Shown here piece after piece: positions 48,458 through 60,424 of a stretch of DNA of 64,000 nucleotides; the first letter of the stretch is position 1; the number at the start of each line of letters is the position of its first letter. The notes beneath the pieces are model-generated. The model saw only the letters and a program-made list of their open reading frames with translations. It was not told the origin of the DNA and ran no database searches. A program made the translations under genes and the position numbers. Source of the stretch: Armillaria gallica (lineage: Eukaryota; Basidiomycota; Agaricomycetes; Agaricales; Physalacriaceae); the NCBI GenBank assembly GCA_037576215.1, contig JBANDB010000002.1, positions 5,146,001 to 5,210,000 of the forward strand, read 5' to 3'.

Positions 48458-50056
48458 GATACTAGAGAGGAAAACAGTTAGTTTGTGCGGGACAATTGTG
48501 CCGGAATAAGGAGGAAAATGTATAGCACTCTTTAACGCGTTTTGGTCAAGATAGATCTCAGTGTTCCCGTGACGGATTCTGTTACAACATGAACGGGGCA
48601 CGACCAAACTATAGCCCAGAAAGTAGGCAACGCCGTCTGTAACCGGTGTACATAATTCAAAGGATGTACGAACCTCTTCATTGAGCACCTGGATTGTTAG
48701 GCTCGACTGAGGAAACCATCCATAAGGCCAAACCAGAGAACAGAATTGAAAAACTCACCAAAAGCTTGCTGCTCGGCAGTCTAAGTAACAGGTAGCGACC
48801 TACACCTTACTCGACACTCGACACTTTGGCCTACTTAAATGAGAAAGGAGATTAGGCAAATAAGAAGGCTTCGTTGCCAAGATCCCTTGCTGACTGTACT
48901 AGTTAATGAGTAAGCAGGCGAAGTCGAGTCGATTTATCAGAAGAATCGGGGACTGTATAGTGTCCACAAGATGCGTGAGGGGTGTTTAATCCGACCATAC
49001 AGCGATGTCCAGACGACCCCATGGTTATAAAAGGTGAGCATGCAATATTTGAAAGAAGTTCAGTTTTTCGGGGACGGCGGCGGCCATTAGTAAGTTACGC
49101 CGGTCTCAGGCCCAGATGACGTCCGCTGCTTCCCGGCCTCCTGCCTCATTCTTTCCCACGGACCACAAACGTTCCAAAAAAAACTCGCTACACTACTTAC
49201 GACCTGGTGATAGCAAAGATAGACTATTCTATTGGTGTCGGGAGGTTGTTACGTCGCCAAGTGCCTCATTCCGGTACCGCCACCCCTCCTGATTGATTTA
49301 CCTTCCCATGCCTGCCGTCTAATCACCCATGTGACTCTAGCTCGGGAATGATTCGATCAGGAAAAGTATCCCACAATCATCTTTCCAGAGAACTGTCGAA
49401 ACCGCAACCCAGAACGTCGTATTCGGAATTGAACAGCGATATTTCGGAGCTGGTGCACAAGTCCTTGCGGTCACGACAGACAGGCGATGTCAGTACATGG
49501 TAGATTGTTTGCTATTGCCGGTTTCTATTGAATGGGCCGTCAGGGAAAATATTGAGCAGCCGGTGTGAGGATACGTGATGTCGGTGTCGCGACCGAAGGC
49601 AAGAACGTCAAGTATATTGAAGGCTACGGGAGCGGCTGACAGTGAAGAAACCAGAACGAACGAGTCTGTGACAGTAGCCGCTGGCACATATACGAATCTT
49701 TCGCTTCGGGATAGTCGGCATTGCCAGTCCGTGATCTCGTGATTGCGCGACAAGATCAGTTGATGGTCGAAACTCCAGTGAAGAGAGGTAGAGTGATTAT
49801 CGTTGTAAAGCCTCGAAATTGATCGACGATATAGTATGTTATATAAGTGTATAAACTATCTGAGATCACAATGGACATATATCCTATCCGGTACTATACA
49901 TACTTGGTCAAAGCTTGACAGGGAGAATCAACAATACAGCTTGTCAGTAAGTATCGTGGAGAACCTCACTCTACGCCATGTCCTCTGGTCGCTTTGTAGA
50001 TGATCCGCTCCTTTGAGAGTGTTCAACAAAGGCTTTAACAACCCCATAAAAGACGC
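48458..50056. other. 1.6-kb intergenic region
   Basis: No gene recognised. A short minus-strand frame at 49490-49753 has no known motif. The right end is the 3' flank of the aquaporin gene. Confidence 0.45.
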
Positions 50057-51399
50057 TTACCGTTTATTGACTATGCTTTCGGAGCCTTGGAACAGAAATA
50101 CATCGTAAAACATTGTTGCAACCTGAGCACCAAGAATCGGTCCCATGAAGGGGCACCAGATCCAATATTGACTATGTAAAGAGCCTTGGTGAGAGAGGGT
50201 ACCTCGCGGAAGAAGGGGTAGTACACTCACTTTCGGAAAGTGTAGACCTGCCGTCCATAGCCGACCATAGATGTAACGATCCTTGGACCCAGATCACGAG
50301 CAGGATTGAGCGCAAAGGCTAACCGAGTGAAAATCAGCGGCGCTGAAGGAAGCGAGGAGTGAAGACACATACAAGTCTCCATACCCAGGGAGGCCGATAT
50401 GCCGAGCAACGCAATGAAAAGCACGATGGGGAAAACGCCGCTTGGAGGCGGTGTGTTTCCTGGATCAATGGTAGCAAGAACGACAAGTACAAGCAGTGCA
50501 GTGCCTAGAAACTCTGAGAAGAAGCAAGAGACATTCGTCATATATTCCAGCTGGTATGGAAGTCAGCGAGCATCGCAAAGAGAAGGGCTCGAGAGAAAAT
50601 CTCACTGGGTAGGTCCCGAGTACTCCTGCCGTGGCTAACGTCCTGAGGCCCCGCTCGCCTTCGACGATATCGATGGCATGAAAGTAGTTGGCGTAAACGA
50701 TAGCACCGCCGACGATGCCTCCTAGGAATTGAGCGAGAAGATAACCTATTAGACATGAAACATCAGGGAAGTGTCCATGAAATACGCGAGAAGTCTGACC
50801 AGGGACTTTCTTCCAGGGAAACCCGCGCCATGTGGCGAGTGCTAAAGTTACCTGGAAGATACTGAGCTAGATGTAATAGCAGAATATGAAGACACATACC
50901 GCGGGATTAATATGAGCGCCAGAGATCCCCGCGCTCACCCATGCGCCGAGTGCAACAGCTACACGAAAGTGAAGAAGTTGATGCGGCAGAGTATTCAGTA
51001 CTTACCGGCAGACCAGCCCAGGCAGATTGAGAGGTAATTCTATAGTATAGTTAACATAACGCCTTTGCCTGAAGTCTTCCAGAACCACTTACGCCTTTAG
51101 GAGAGGGCGCCACGCTTGCATTCGCAGACAAACCAACCTGGCAGTTAACGCCCGTTCCAAAAATGACGAGCACCATGACACCAGTAAACTCGGCGGCAGG
51201 CTCTCTGAGTGATTCGCTGTAGATAAATCGCACTGAATATCAGGGCAAGGCGAATGTATACGAGCATACCGATATTTCCACCACCAATTGGGCTCGACAG
51301 CGGCTTCTGGGAAGATATGAGTTCGATATCATCTCCTACGCTCGAGATCACTAGAGGCCCAAAAGGCGATTCGTCTTTCTCATCTGAGCCAGTAGACAT
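50057..51399 (-). CDS. Aquaglyceroporin (MIP family)
   Basis: Six-helix membrane channel for water, glycerol and similar small solutes. Exons on the minus strand assemble to: a hydrophilic N-terminus (MSTGSDEKDESPFG), RFIYSESLREPAAEFTGVMV, the first half-helix motif NPA in GAHINPAVTLALATWRG, LLAQFLGGIVGGAIVYANYF, FFSEFLGTALLVLVVLATID, and the second motif NPARD in FALNPARDLGPRI. A C-terminal exon (QYWIWCPFMGPILGAQVAT to SIVNKR, stop at 50057-50059) follows. Asp after the second NPA is typical of glycerol-conducting members. An in-frame ATG at 51441 could extend the protein by 14 residues. Plasma-membrane location is inferred from the family. Confidence 0.88.
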
Positions 51400-52330
51400 T
51401 GCGCCAAAAGAATCGAGAATGAAGAGAGTTGAATGCTCCAACGCGAAGTCCCAATATATCTATCCGGGCCGGGTCATGCCCACTCCGCCACTATAGAGGC
51501 CGGAAGTTCTTCTATCTCTTGACTATAGCGCCTTCTGATATACCCTTAGTTGCAAATTTACATTTTGGATTTTCAAGAGAGATGTCGATAGGCACCGAGG
51601 AGGGTAAAACCTCAATGAGAAGCTTGAGGGCAGAGAACATCATATGCTAGAGACATCCTGCGTCAAGTCCCAAGAAATACTAAGCATCTTAAAAGAACGA
51701 TACAACGGATCAAGTTTGTGGTATAGTCGCTGGAATTTACAAAGCGAAGTCGAAGAGTCGGAATCAAAAGGCATGGTATCATTCACCAGATCACTGGCGA
51801 ATGACAGGTTGACGATTTCTGACCTAGATGCAGTTTTTTTTGGCCAATTCGAACGTCTCCACGTGGTGAGCAGGAATATTCCCCCGAGATTCTGCGCAGA
51901 ATCGCGCAGAAAGCATGATCTAGGATGGCTTGTAGTCCAAGGTTCGACATCGGGATGCAAATAACCGCAGTAGTCGAATCCATTCTCGCGATCAGATTCG
52001 ATAGAGGAAACGGAAGATAGCGGCCGTTTTTCGAAGGCTCAACTTCAAGTGTAGGACATTTTTGACTGAACGTCGCGGTTACGTTCAGTGGACTCGCCGG
52101 ATGGTTACTGAAGCGGCAAACTCCGTTGCCGACGAATGCCGAACGGCTTCTGCAAAATACGAAGTATAGTGCTCTCAACCAACTTGGGCGTATAGAAAAT
52201 GTGATACTTGAGTGAAATCAAAAGGCCTCGTATGATAGCTAGTGAAGCCAAGCAAATAATATTGTGTATTTTATAATATCAGGTTTTCAATTAAATAAGA
52301 AACCAAAGACACAAGCCCGTAGGACTACGG
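51400..52330. other. Intergenic, nothing recognised
   Basis: Divergence region upstream of the aquaporin plus the 3' flank of hydrophobin H4. Overlapping frames on both strands near 51640-52180 lack motifs. Confidence 0.45.
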
Positions 52331-52849
52331 TTAGAGTCCGATGTTAATGGGAGTGCAGCCGAGCGCAACGAGGCCGTTCTATTTTTCGAGATTGGTGAAC
52401 ATCGCAACTGATTAATCTGCGCTGACACTCACGAAGTTGTTCTTCTCGCAGCAAACTGGCTGATTGGCGCATTGAGTGGTACCAAGACCAATGACGGTAA
52501 TCGGGTCACAAGTAAGACCCCTTGGAAGCAGGTTAGTAAGACCTCAGATGAGCCAACTAGAGAATACCTACACTCCTGCGGTGATATCGCCAATGGGAAT
52601 TCCCAGAAGACCAAGAGCATTCTGCACCGCTGAAGACTTGGGCTATTTCGGTAAACCGTGAGTATCTTTTATTTCATACGGCCTAAGAAAACTTACGTCC
52701 TGAACAGACTTGCAACATTGAGCGGAGCCAGTGTTGCATTGGCCTCCGGTGACAGTCGTGTTCGTGGCTTCCCTTGGTACCACGCTAGCGGCAGCGAGGA
52801 GAGGCAAGGCCAAGATGGCGAGGGAAAAGGCAGATACGCGAGCAAACAT
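52331..52849 (-). CDS. Class I hydrophobin H4
   Basis: Minus-strand exons 52849-52697, 52642-52572, 52520-52433 and 52378-52331 give 119 residues. The signal peptide [20 protein letters not shown] is followed by SVVPREA. The second exon reads [20 protein letters not shown] and ends TAGV. The eight cysteines follow the same spacing as H1-H3, and the C-terminus is [17 protein letters not shown] lies about 70 bp upstream of the ATG, slightly further than in the other copies. Confidence 0.95.
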
Positions 52850-52915
52850 GGTGAGCTAAGTTGTTCAGCGATGAGAGTTGTTCGACTTGTGGATATATTG
52901 CTCAATTATGCATAC

Positions 52916-52923
52916 CTTTTATA
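52916..52923 (-). promoter_or_regulatory. TATA box of hydrophobin H4
   Basis: TATAAAAG on the minus strand, 67-74 bp upstream of the H4 start codon. Confidence 0.5.
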
Positions 52924-54574
52924 CGCCAAAGGCTCTACCATGTCGGGACCGAGTGCGGAGATAATGTTCTAAGAGAAAAAACAAACAAGAACAGATCGTC
53001 GGCTGCCAGGAAGTAACTGCCAGAATGTTGAAGTAACACCGCAATAACTATAATGACACATCCAGAAAACTTGCATGATTTGCAGTCCAGTGGCGATTGA
53101 GACTCCGGCTTGACTGCATGCTTGAGTGACCGACCTTTGACATTGATGTGATGATATTCGTGTTACTGCCATTCGCTTGTGGCCTGCCATTTCGCTTCAG
53201 TGGGAGAATGATCATCGGGCCCAACACACACCAAAATATCCAGGAGGGTTCTGAATATATTTAATTCACATAACCAAGGTCACGATCTACCTACGGCTAG
53301 AAATTCGGATGGCCTGATGATCAACTGAATTCGATTTGGAGTGAAGGACGTCGTAGATTGCGTAATCCTCGTTAACATTCAGAAATTTGTCAACAGATAG
53401 ATCGACAGGGAAACCAAATGTTTTTGTATGTATAGAGCAGACACTGGCAGAGGGAAAACTGAGCATCGGCTGGTATCTCGTTCCAAATGTCATCGTGACT
53501 TCAACGATGATACGGATTGGAAGGTACACAAGACAGGTTCGACAATCCTAAGAAATTTGAAGATGTAAAAGGTCTCGGGAGTCTTTTCTCTCTGAAGTAG
53601 TTGGTTGGTCAACGGTGATGACAGAAAAGGAAAGGGCGGCAAGATTCCCACGCGAGCTTCACTGTAACTTGCCGTGACACTACAGGACAGTACCACAACC
53701 ATCTTCCGGCACCGGCATACCAATCGACGGCTGGAAAAAAATCAGCAAAGCTTTTGTCTCACTCACGGAAGTAGCAAAGCCATGCCGGCAACTGCCAGCC
53801 GGTACCGAATGCGGACATAAATCTTCCACCTCAATTGGACAGAACGGTCTTTATATCTGGTCACTTCTTGAACGATCTGGGGCGGCCATCCATTTGAATG
53901 TAGAATCACCTTCTATCTGCAGATACCGGACTTGCTTGCTTGTGGTAGATGCTGTTTTGTTTGCCAGGGATAAGATCGCTCTGAATATCTGCACCAACGG
54001 GACTTTTCTACCAGAGCTTTCAAGCTTGAACATTTCTCGGAACAACAAGGCTCCATTTGCCTTCGGTCCTAATAGGAACGGTTGGGCATGCAATTCTCCC
54101 TTGACATTTGCTGAACAGTGGGAGCAGTATAACGACATTAGGGTTTTTCATTCTGGTCTTCGGCTATGGGCTCCTGATATCAGCTAGACCCGGACCCTTG
54201 AGGACTTGAGTTAACCGGTTGTTCTGTCTTCTTCTGATCTAATCGGGTCACCTGGACGGTGCATGAGTTCTTGCTATTTACGTGCGGGTAGTCATTCTTG
54301 TTGTAAGTTCTTTCATCGGCATTTTTCCATAAGGATAATCAGCACGTCCTGTTGTGCGGGCAAGACGATCTCTCATCAGATTTGTCCGTCAGGTATTTCA
54401 ATTCCGCAGCGTCCTTGGCAAGTGTTTGAGCGCGTTGGGCAACTTTGAACTTCTACATGTGACTCACAACCGCATTACTTTTCTGCCTTGGGTATCATGG
54501 TGGAGCCATGACTTCTGAGATCTCACATAGCTTGTCTCTCATCTACCATCCTGTCCTGCCAAAATTCATCCAAG
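52924..54574. other. 1.65-kb region with only unassigned frames
   Basis: Two minus-strand frames (53490-53723, 53287-53529) and overlapping frames on both strands at 53851-54187 are open for 75-97 codons. They have no motif I know, and I could not join them with convincing splice sites. A small secreted-protein gene cannot be excluded. Confidence 0.35.
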
Positions 54575-56558
54575 ATGCGCGCTGTTGTATACGAAAGTCC
54601 ATTCCGCGTCACCGTTCAGGACGTTCCAAAGCCTACTATTGAGCATGCTGACGATGTCATCGTCAAAGGCGCGCCCCGGTTCATATCAATAAACGGGGTA
54701 TTAACGTATCTTTTCAGTGACTACTAGTTGCATTTGTGGAAGGTGAAGCCGCGTTTATGCATCGAGTTACCCACATGCAACTAACTATTGGTATGACAGT
54801 GATCTGCACATGTACGAAGGACGTACCAGAGCGCAAGCTGGTATAGTCTTCGGCCATGAAAAGTACGCCCTTCCATAGCCATAATATCGCGTCTGACTTT
54901 TTGATATCAAGCATGGGTATCGTCGAGGTGTGTGCGGTATTATGCGAAGACTTGTTGTATATTACTAATATAGGCTTCATCAAGGAAATTGGAAGCGGGG
55001 TCGCCGTATGTTCTTCCTTGGCATTTTCTCTCATTGGAACTGACGCTATCTTTAGCTCTTGAAGAAGGGTGACCGAGTGGTCATGCCATTTAACGTTGCC
55101 TGTGGGCGTTGCTTAAACTGCGAAGAGGGTCGGTCGGCTTTCTGCACCCACGTCAATCCAGGTTTCGTGAGTGTCGTCATCGCAACATTACAGCACCATT
55201 ATTGACACCATACTTGCTATACTTAGGCCGGCGGGTAAGCGTTCCATAATTATAGATCCTAACACCATCTGAACACGATTTAGGGCTTATGGGTCAGTCG
55301 TCCACTCGTGTGATAGATTTCGATGCTGAGAATGCGGCTAGTTTTGTTGCAATGGGACCGTATCAAGGCGGACAAGCTGTATGTGTCAGCGGTTCATTCA
55401 TGGGGACTGTATTAAGATACCACACGTAGGAATATGTCCGGGTTCCATTCGCCGACTTCAATGCACTCAAATTACCACCTGGCACTGAGCACGAAGAAGA
55501 CTTTGCCCTTCTGGCGGATATATTTCCGACGGTATACCTCGCTAATCTTTGCTTGTCTCAGTAATAGTACTGAAAATCTGATAGGGATGGCACGGCGTTG
55601 AAATCTCGGTTCGTTCCCCTAGAGCCTTGAACATCAACAGTCCTCACGCTTTTGATAACAGGGCTTTCGTCCGGGAGAGTCAGTTGCCGTCTTTGGCGCT
55701 GGACCAGTCGGTCTGATGGCAGCTTACTCTGCATTGATTCGCGGCGCCGCTGAGGTATACGTCGTTGACCGTGTTCCGGAGCGCCTGGCTAAGGCAAAAG
55801 AAATCGGTTGCATCCCGATCAATTTTACTGAAAGTGATCCTGCCGATCAGATCATCAAGCTGAGAGGAGGGTAGGTACATTATTGATTGATTGGTGTTAT
55901 GTCAGACTCACGGCCTTCGTCATTTTTTTTAGCAAAGAAGTTGATCGTGGAGTCGATAGTACGCGTTCACTTCCTTGTTTGCGTGTATAACCAATGCTCT
56001 GTTGTTCCTTCAAAGCTGTCGGCTATCAGGCTACATCTAGCGATGGTAAGACCGAGCAACCCAATGCGGTACTCGAGGCGCTCATCAAGGTTGTCCGACC
56101 TACCGGAGGATTGGGTATTCCCGGGCTATATGTGCCCACAGATCCTGGTGCGCCTGACTCTGCTTCTGCCAAGTGCGTACATCTGGATTTCTACACAATG
56201 GATTGGCACTAATAGAACTAGGGGATACATCTCTTTCCCGTTTGGTAGGTTGTCCCTTAGCTTGAGCTCCCTTTTCTGAGTCCCTTTCCCAGGCAAACTC
56301 TTCGAGAAAGGTCTGACTGTCGGAACTGGGCAGTGTAACGTCAAGGTCCGTTTTCTCAAATTCCACATTCACGGGGTTTTGACGTGACTTTGACAGTCCT
56401 ACAACCGATATCTTCGTGATTTGATCATCGCTGGAAGGGCGAAACCTGCCTTTGTCGTATCACACAACCTGCCGCTTGAAGACGCTACATCGGCATACGA
56501 GAAGTTCGACAAGCGAATTGACGGATACACAAAAGTCTTGTTGCATCCTGGTGCTTGA
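54575..56558 (+). CDS. Zinc-dependent dehydrogenase, glutathione-independent formaldehyde dehydrogenase-like
   Basis: Medium-chain dehydrogenase resembling FdhA-type enzymes that oxidise aldehydes with NAD+. It begins MRAVVYESPFRVTVQDVP. TTSCICGSDLHMYEGRT carries the catalytic-zinc Cys and GHENMGIVE follows. VACGRCLNCEEGRSAFC carries the structural-zinc cysteines, AVFGAGPVGLMAAYSALIRG is the nucleotide-binding loop, and YVVDRVPERLAKAKEIG contains the acidic residue expected for NAD preference. The C-terminus is NRYLRDLIIAGRAKPAF to KVLLHPGA. About ten short introns interrupt it. The first intron (54669-54717) appears to start with GC rather than GT, because only that junction joins VIVK to VTTSC in frame. 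Exact substrate unknown. Confidence 0.85.
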
Positions 56559-56702
56559 ATACAGAACCTAGTCTGTTTGTACTTTTATATGTCCAATAAA
56601 AGATATACGTATTTGAAAAGATGCACGTTCAGTGCTGGATATAATCTCAGGTATCGAATGAAAGATAAAAACAGCTCATATAGTACCACGGTGACCACGA
56701 AC

Positions 56703-57189
56703 TTAGACACCCAAGTTGACAGGAGTGCATCCGAGAGCAACGACACCGTTCTGTAAGAGGTAAGTCCGCCATTCTATCCATATATCAGAGAACTACTTAC
56801 GTAGTTGTTGTTGTCGCAACAAGCAGGCTGGTTAGCACACTGGGTAGTCCCCAGACCGACAACGGTGATGGGGTCGCAGGTGAGACCACTGTAAACCATA
56901 AGCGTGCGTATGGAAGATATAAGCAGGTCAACGTACACATTGGCGGTGACAGTACCAATAGGAATATTGAGGGCTCCCAAAGCGCTCTGTACGGCGCTGC
57001 TGCTGGGCTGGAGAAAAATACATAAGTAAGAATTCCGAGGGAAAGCCGACTTGGACTCACGTCCTGAACAGACTTGCAGCACTGGAGGGAACCAGAGTTG
57101 CACTTCCCACCAGTGACGGTGGTGGTGGTAGCGGCAGCAGCGTATGCAACCAAGGCGGCGACGGTGAGAGTAGAGATGCGGGAGAACAT
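56703..57189 (-). CDS. Class I hydrophobin H5 (shorter N-terminus)
   Basis: Minus-strand exons 57189-57061, 57007-56937, 56888-56801 and 56750-56703 give 111 residues. The first exon is 24 bp shorter than in H1-H4. The signal peptide (MFSRISTLTVAALVAYAAA) runs straight into [18 protein letters not shown], so the VPRQ/E segment between signal and first Cys is missing. The remaining exons match the family exactly in length (71, 88, 48 bp) and all eight cysteines are present. The second exon reads PSSSAVQSALGALNIPIGTV and the C-terminus is GCTPVNLGV. It is the most divergent of the five copies. Confidence 0.95.
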
Positions 57190-57230
57190 TGTAAGTTGTG
57201 AGTGATGCTCTCCGATGTTGTTACCGTTCT

Positions 57231-57238
57231 CTTTTATA
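57231..57238 (-). promoter_or_regulatory. TATA box of hydrophobin H5
   Basis: TATAAAAG on the minus strand, 42-49 bp upstream of the H5 start codon. Confidence 0.55.
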
Positions 57239-57526
57239 TTTTTCAATATGACACCAAGTGGTGCGATCCGTGTAGAAAATAAAGTTGAAAGACTGCTTGC
57301 ACCTTTTGGAGTACGCCATTTGCGCTGCATGTATGTTGTGTTTTTTGACGTTTATTGTTTTTACAGTGAGAATGTATGTCATGATCGTGCGGTACCGAAG
57401 GAGAGCCTTTCTTTGTATCTGAATCTGCTGCTCTTCGTACAAGGCCGAAATTCTGACTTGGGGCGGAATCTGGGAGTAAGTCACAACCCCACCATTAGCG
57501 CAAATACCGACGCAAAAGTGAGAGAC

Positions 57527-57738
57527 CTCTCTGCTTCGCTTCTACATAGACGTCATAGATCCAGCGATATTAATTCAAATACAACTGCCATTAAGAAGTT
57601 GCAGTGCCACCGAGCCGCCGCCTTCTCCTGATCTCTGCTTCTTGTTGAGCCAGGCGTCATAGATCTGGCGATAGTGAATCAATGCTTCCTGTCATAAAGT
57701 GCAGCGCCACCAAGGCGCTTTCTTCTTTCTCCATCAGG
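57527..57738. repeat. Imperfect tandem duplication, two ~104-bp units
   Basis: Units at about 57527-57628 and 57632-57738 share CTCTGCTTC, then CGTCATAGATC, GGCGATA or AGCGATA, AATTCAA or GAATCAA, GTGCAG or TTGCAG, and GCCACC-A/G-A/G-GCC/GCG, with substitutions and gaps. It lies between H5 and the mannosyltransferase gene and resembles nothing coding. Confidence 0.6.
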
Positions 57739-57833
57739 TCAAGACACGAATTTATACTCAGATGGATAGTAAACGGTGTCGTGATTGAATTTCCAAATAT
57801 TAGTGTTGTTCCCGGAATAAATAGAAGCAATAA

Positions 57834-59362
57834 TTAACATAGATCGTCACCACCACTACGGAACTCGTCAGCCAATGGACAGCACGCACGAAGCATTCTG
57901 TCACTCACCGGTTGACATTCTCCACCATCCCAAGTCCAGATATTCTTCGCCTCCCCTACCACCATCTTCCCTAGATGCATCATGCTCCCGTTCTCCACAT
58001 TCTCTATCCACCACTTCACCATCCAGTGTCTGAGCACCCACTTGTACCAGACATAAAAATTCCAGTCGTAGCTCACAATCACTCTCGGATTAAGGTATAT
58101 GTTGTTCATCTCGAATCGACGACGCATATCATAGGGCATCAGGAACGACTCTGACGAGAAGCACTCGCCCTCCACTGACGCGCGGAACGACATGGGGGGT
58201 GTCTGAGCGGGCGACAGATCTGCGGGCTGACCAAACGACGGATGGGACGAGGGAAGAGGTTTAGAAAGAGGGGACGTGGAAAGGCGGCCAGAGACACGTA
58301 GATTGACGGGGAGGAACGGGTCGGGACGGAAGGACACGATGCCATTCCAGCAGGTAAAGACAGGCGCAGGCTCGTCTTTCATGACCGCTTGCATGCCGGC
58401 GTCCTCAAGGAAGTAGGGCCATAGTGATGATACTAAGCGTCCTAGCCGGTCTCGGAGGACCCAGGCATCGTACATTCTGGTGCGTTGTCAGAAATGATGA
58501 GATTATGCAAGGCGAATTCTCACCCCCAGTAAGACAGATCAATCCCACACGCCATATCGTAGTCTCCATCGCGCGTCTTGAGGAGCTCGAGTATTGTCTC
58601 AGATTCGATGAAGACGTCGTTGCTGAAAATAACGCGATCGTAACTGCCATTCGCCACCAAAGGCTCCAGGACCTTATTCCTGACTGCAGCAAGAAACTGT
58701 ATTCGCGGCGGTGCGGTATCCATGCTTTCCGGACGCGTGATGGATGTATCATGATTCAGTATTCGATGTTGGACCTTGAGCGCAGTTAATCTGGAGCTAA
58801 ATTGTTCTAGCAACGCGGGGGTCTTGTCACCGCTGTTGGACTCGACTGTGGAGACAAATACATTGTCCTGCGAGAGATGAGCGTGAAGTGTGAGTTATGT
58901 GGAAGGAACTTACAGTACCAAGGTATTTGATGAGCTTGATCACTTCATCACACCAATATGGTACGACTTGTTCGTTGTTATAGAACATGGCACCAATAAA
59001 GACCTTTTCTGCAACTGGGATTAGGCGCTGCAAGGCGTAGCGGTTGTCAACGCACCTCCGTTTCCGTGTCCTTCTGGTCTTGGAGATTTTATCGCAGCCT
59101 GTATCTCGGCCTTGAATCGCACGTCTCCGGGCAGTTCACGAGTCGATAACATGAACAGACCGCAGATAAAAAGAGAAAGGTAGAGCAGCACAGACAAGTG
59201 CCATCTGTACTGGACATATCCGCGCCGAAAATTTCGATTGGTGCGCGGTTCCGGATCCAACTCAATAGCCTCGTAGAATTCCCCCGGGGTGAGGTCCTCC
59301 TGGCCCATACGCTCTTGAAAACGGTGAATCCAACAGTCCATATTAGCATGACGAGACCCCAT
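57834..59362 (-). CDS. CAP59/CMT1-type alpha-1,3-mannosyltransferase (GT69)
   Basis: Golgi type II membrane glycosyltransferase of the cryptococcal mannosyltransferase/CAP59 family, which builds mannose-containing surface polysaccharide or glycans. From ATG 59362: a short cytosolic part (DCWIHRFQERMGQEDLTPGE), a transmembrane helix (HLSVLLYLSLFICGLFML), then a luminal domain with KVFIGAMFYNNEQVVPYWCD, NVFVSTVESNSGDKT and ESMDTAPPRIQFLAAVRNKV. Next are DRVIFSNDVFIE, the likely DxD-equivalent region, DYDMACGIDLSYWGMYDAWV, FTCWNGIVSFRPDPF, and SSESFLMPYDMRRRFEMNNI ending near 57834. Three short introns separate the exons (donors after HGNG, LGT and SYWG). An overlapping frame upstream to 59601 has membrane-like sequence but is in a different register, so I did not include it. 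Confidence 0.88.
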
Positions 59363-60424
59363 GTCGGTATCGATACCATTAAAAAGACGAGGCGAGTCCT
59401 ATTTGCTGGCCAAGCGGGCGCCCATGATCCCATACCCACGGTGGCGAGCCAGTACAGATAAGCCTGGTTGTAGATAAAGGCGAAGAGAAATGTCGGGATA
59501 GCATAAGGAGATATTTGGCGGAGGGTGGAGAAGAACGCCCAAAATGCCCATGACAGCCTCATGGCAAGACGGTGAACCGCAGCAAACACTTTTCCGCCCA
59601 TCAGGCAAAGGTTGGTGCCAAGACATTAAAAACGTCTCGGCATTCAATTAAATTTCCGATATCGTGGACATCATCGTCATCATCGATTTGTCATACCGAC
59701 GCCGGTTATACAGGCACGCGATTGTCAGATTCTGTCAACCAACAGCCACCATTGCTCATCAAGTAGGCGTTTTCTTTGTACTGATTATCAGTACTTGGCG
59801 CACGCTCCAAGTCAATGGTACACTACTCAGAACGGCCTTGACACTTGCCCTGACTCGACGCCGAAAAATCTCGGGAACTGAACCCTTCGTGGGATTCGAT
59901 CAATTTGTATCTTCCAGAAAACCTGAAACTGATCTGAACCACAGTCCAACTTGGGTCCGTGCAAAAAATTATTATACTATAGTATAAGGTCCCTACCCTA
60001 GGTGTCGGATTTTAGCCGCGCGCGGCCCGGACTGAAATACCACAGAGTTCAACAGCAGCTTCTTGTTCTCCGTCACCGAAGTTGAATTATCTTTATTGTA
60101 ACTAAAGCAAGATCTCTCTGACGGTGAACGCCCCACAGCCTCGTCCTTCACAGCTGGTTCACCGGTTGATGTGCTTGCATCCTTTCTCACCGCTTTTCTG
60201 ATTATCAAAATGAAACGCCGTCCTTTCACTTGGACTCGCTGGTTGTGATGAAGCTCTGCGACTTCCTCACGTGAAACTGGGGTAGTAAACACCGCTCCAA
60301 AGTAATATTTTTTGGATACTAGCCCACTGGTAACACTTGACGGTTACTATAAAGTCTCTGAACTATCCCCTCGGCCTCAACCTTCCCTCGGTGCAGCGCA
60401 TCTCACTTCTAACATCCCTAGATC
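59363..60424. other. Intergenic; one unassigned minus-strand frame
   Basis: A 99-codon minus-strand frame at 59993-60292 (starting MFTTPVSREEVAELHHNQRV, Lys/Arg-rich in the middle) may be a small gene but matches no family I know. An open frame at 59363-59601 overlaps the mannosyltransferase start in another register and is probably not coding. Confidence 0.3.

Noticed and set aside
59089..59601. 170-codon minus-strand frame with membrane-like sequence at the start of the mannosyltransferase
   Set aside because: It overlaps the real exon in another register and no splice joins it in phase; the type II start at 59362 explains the protein.
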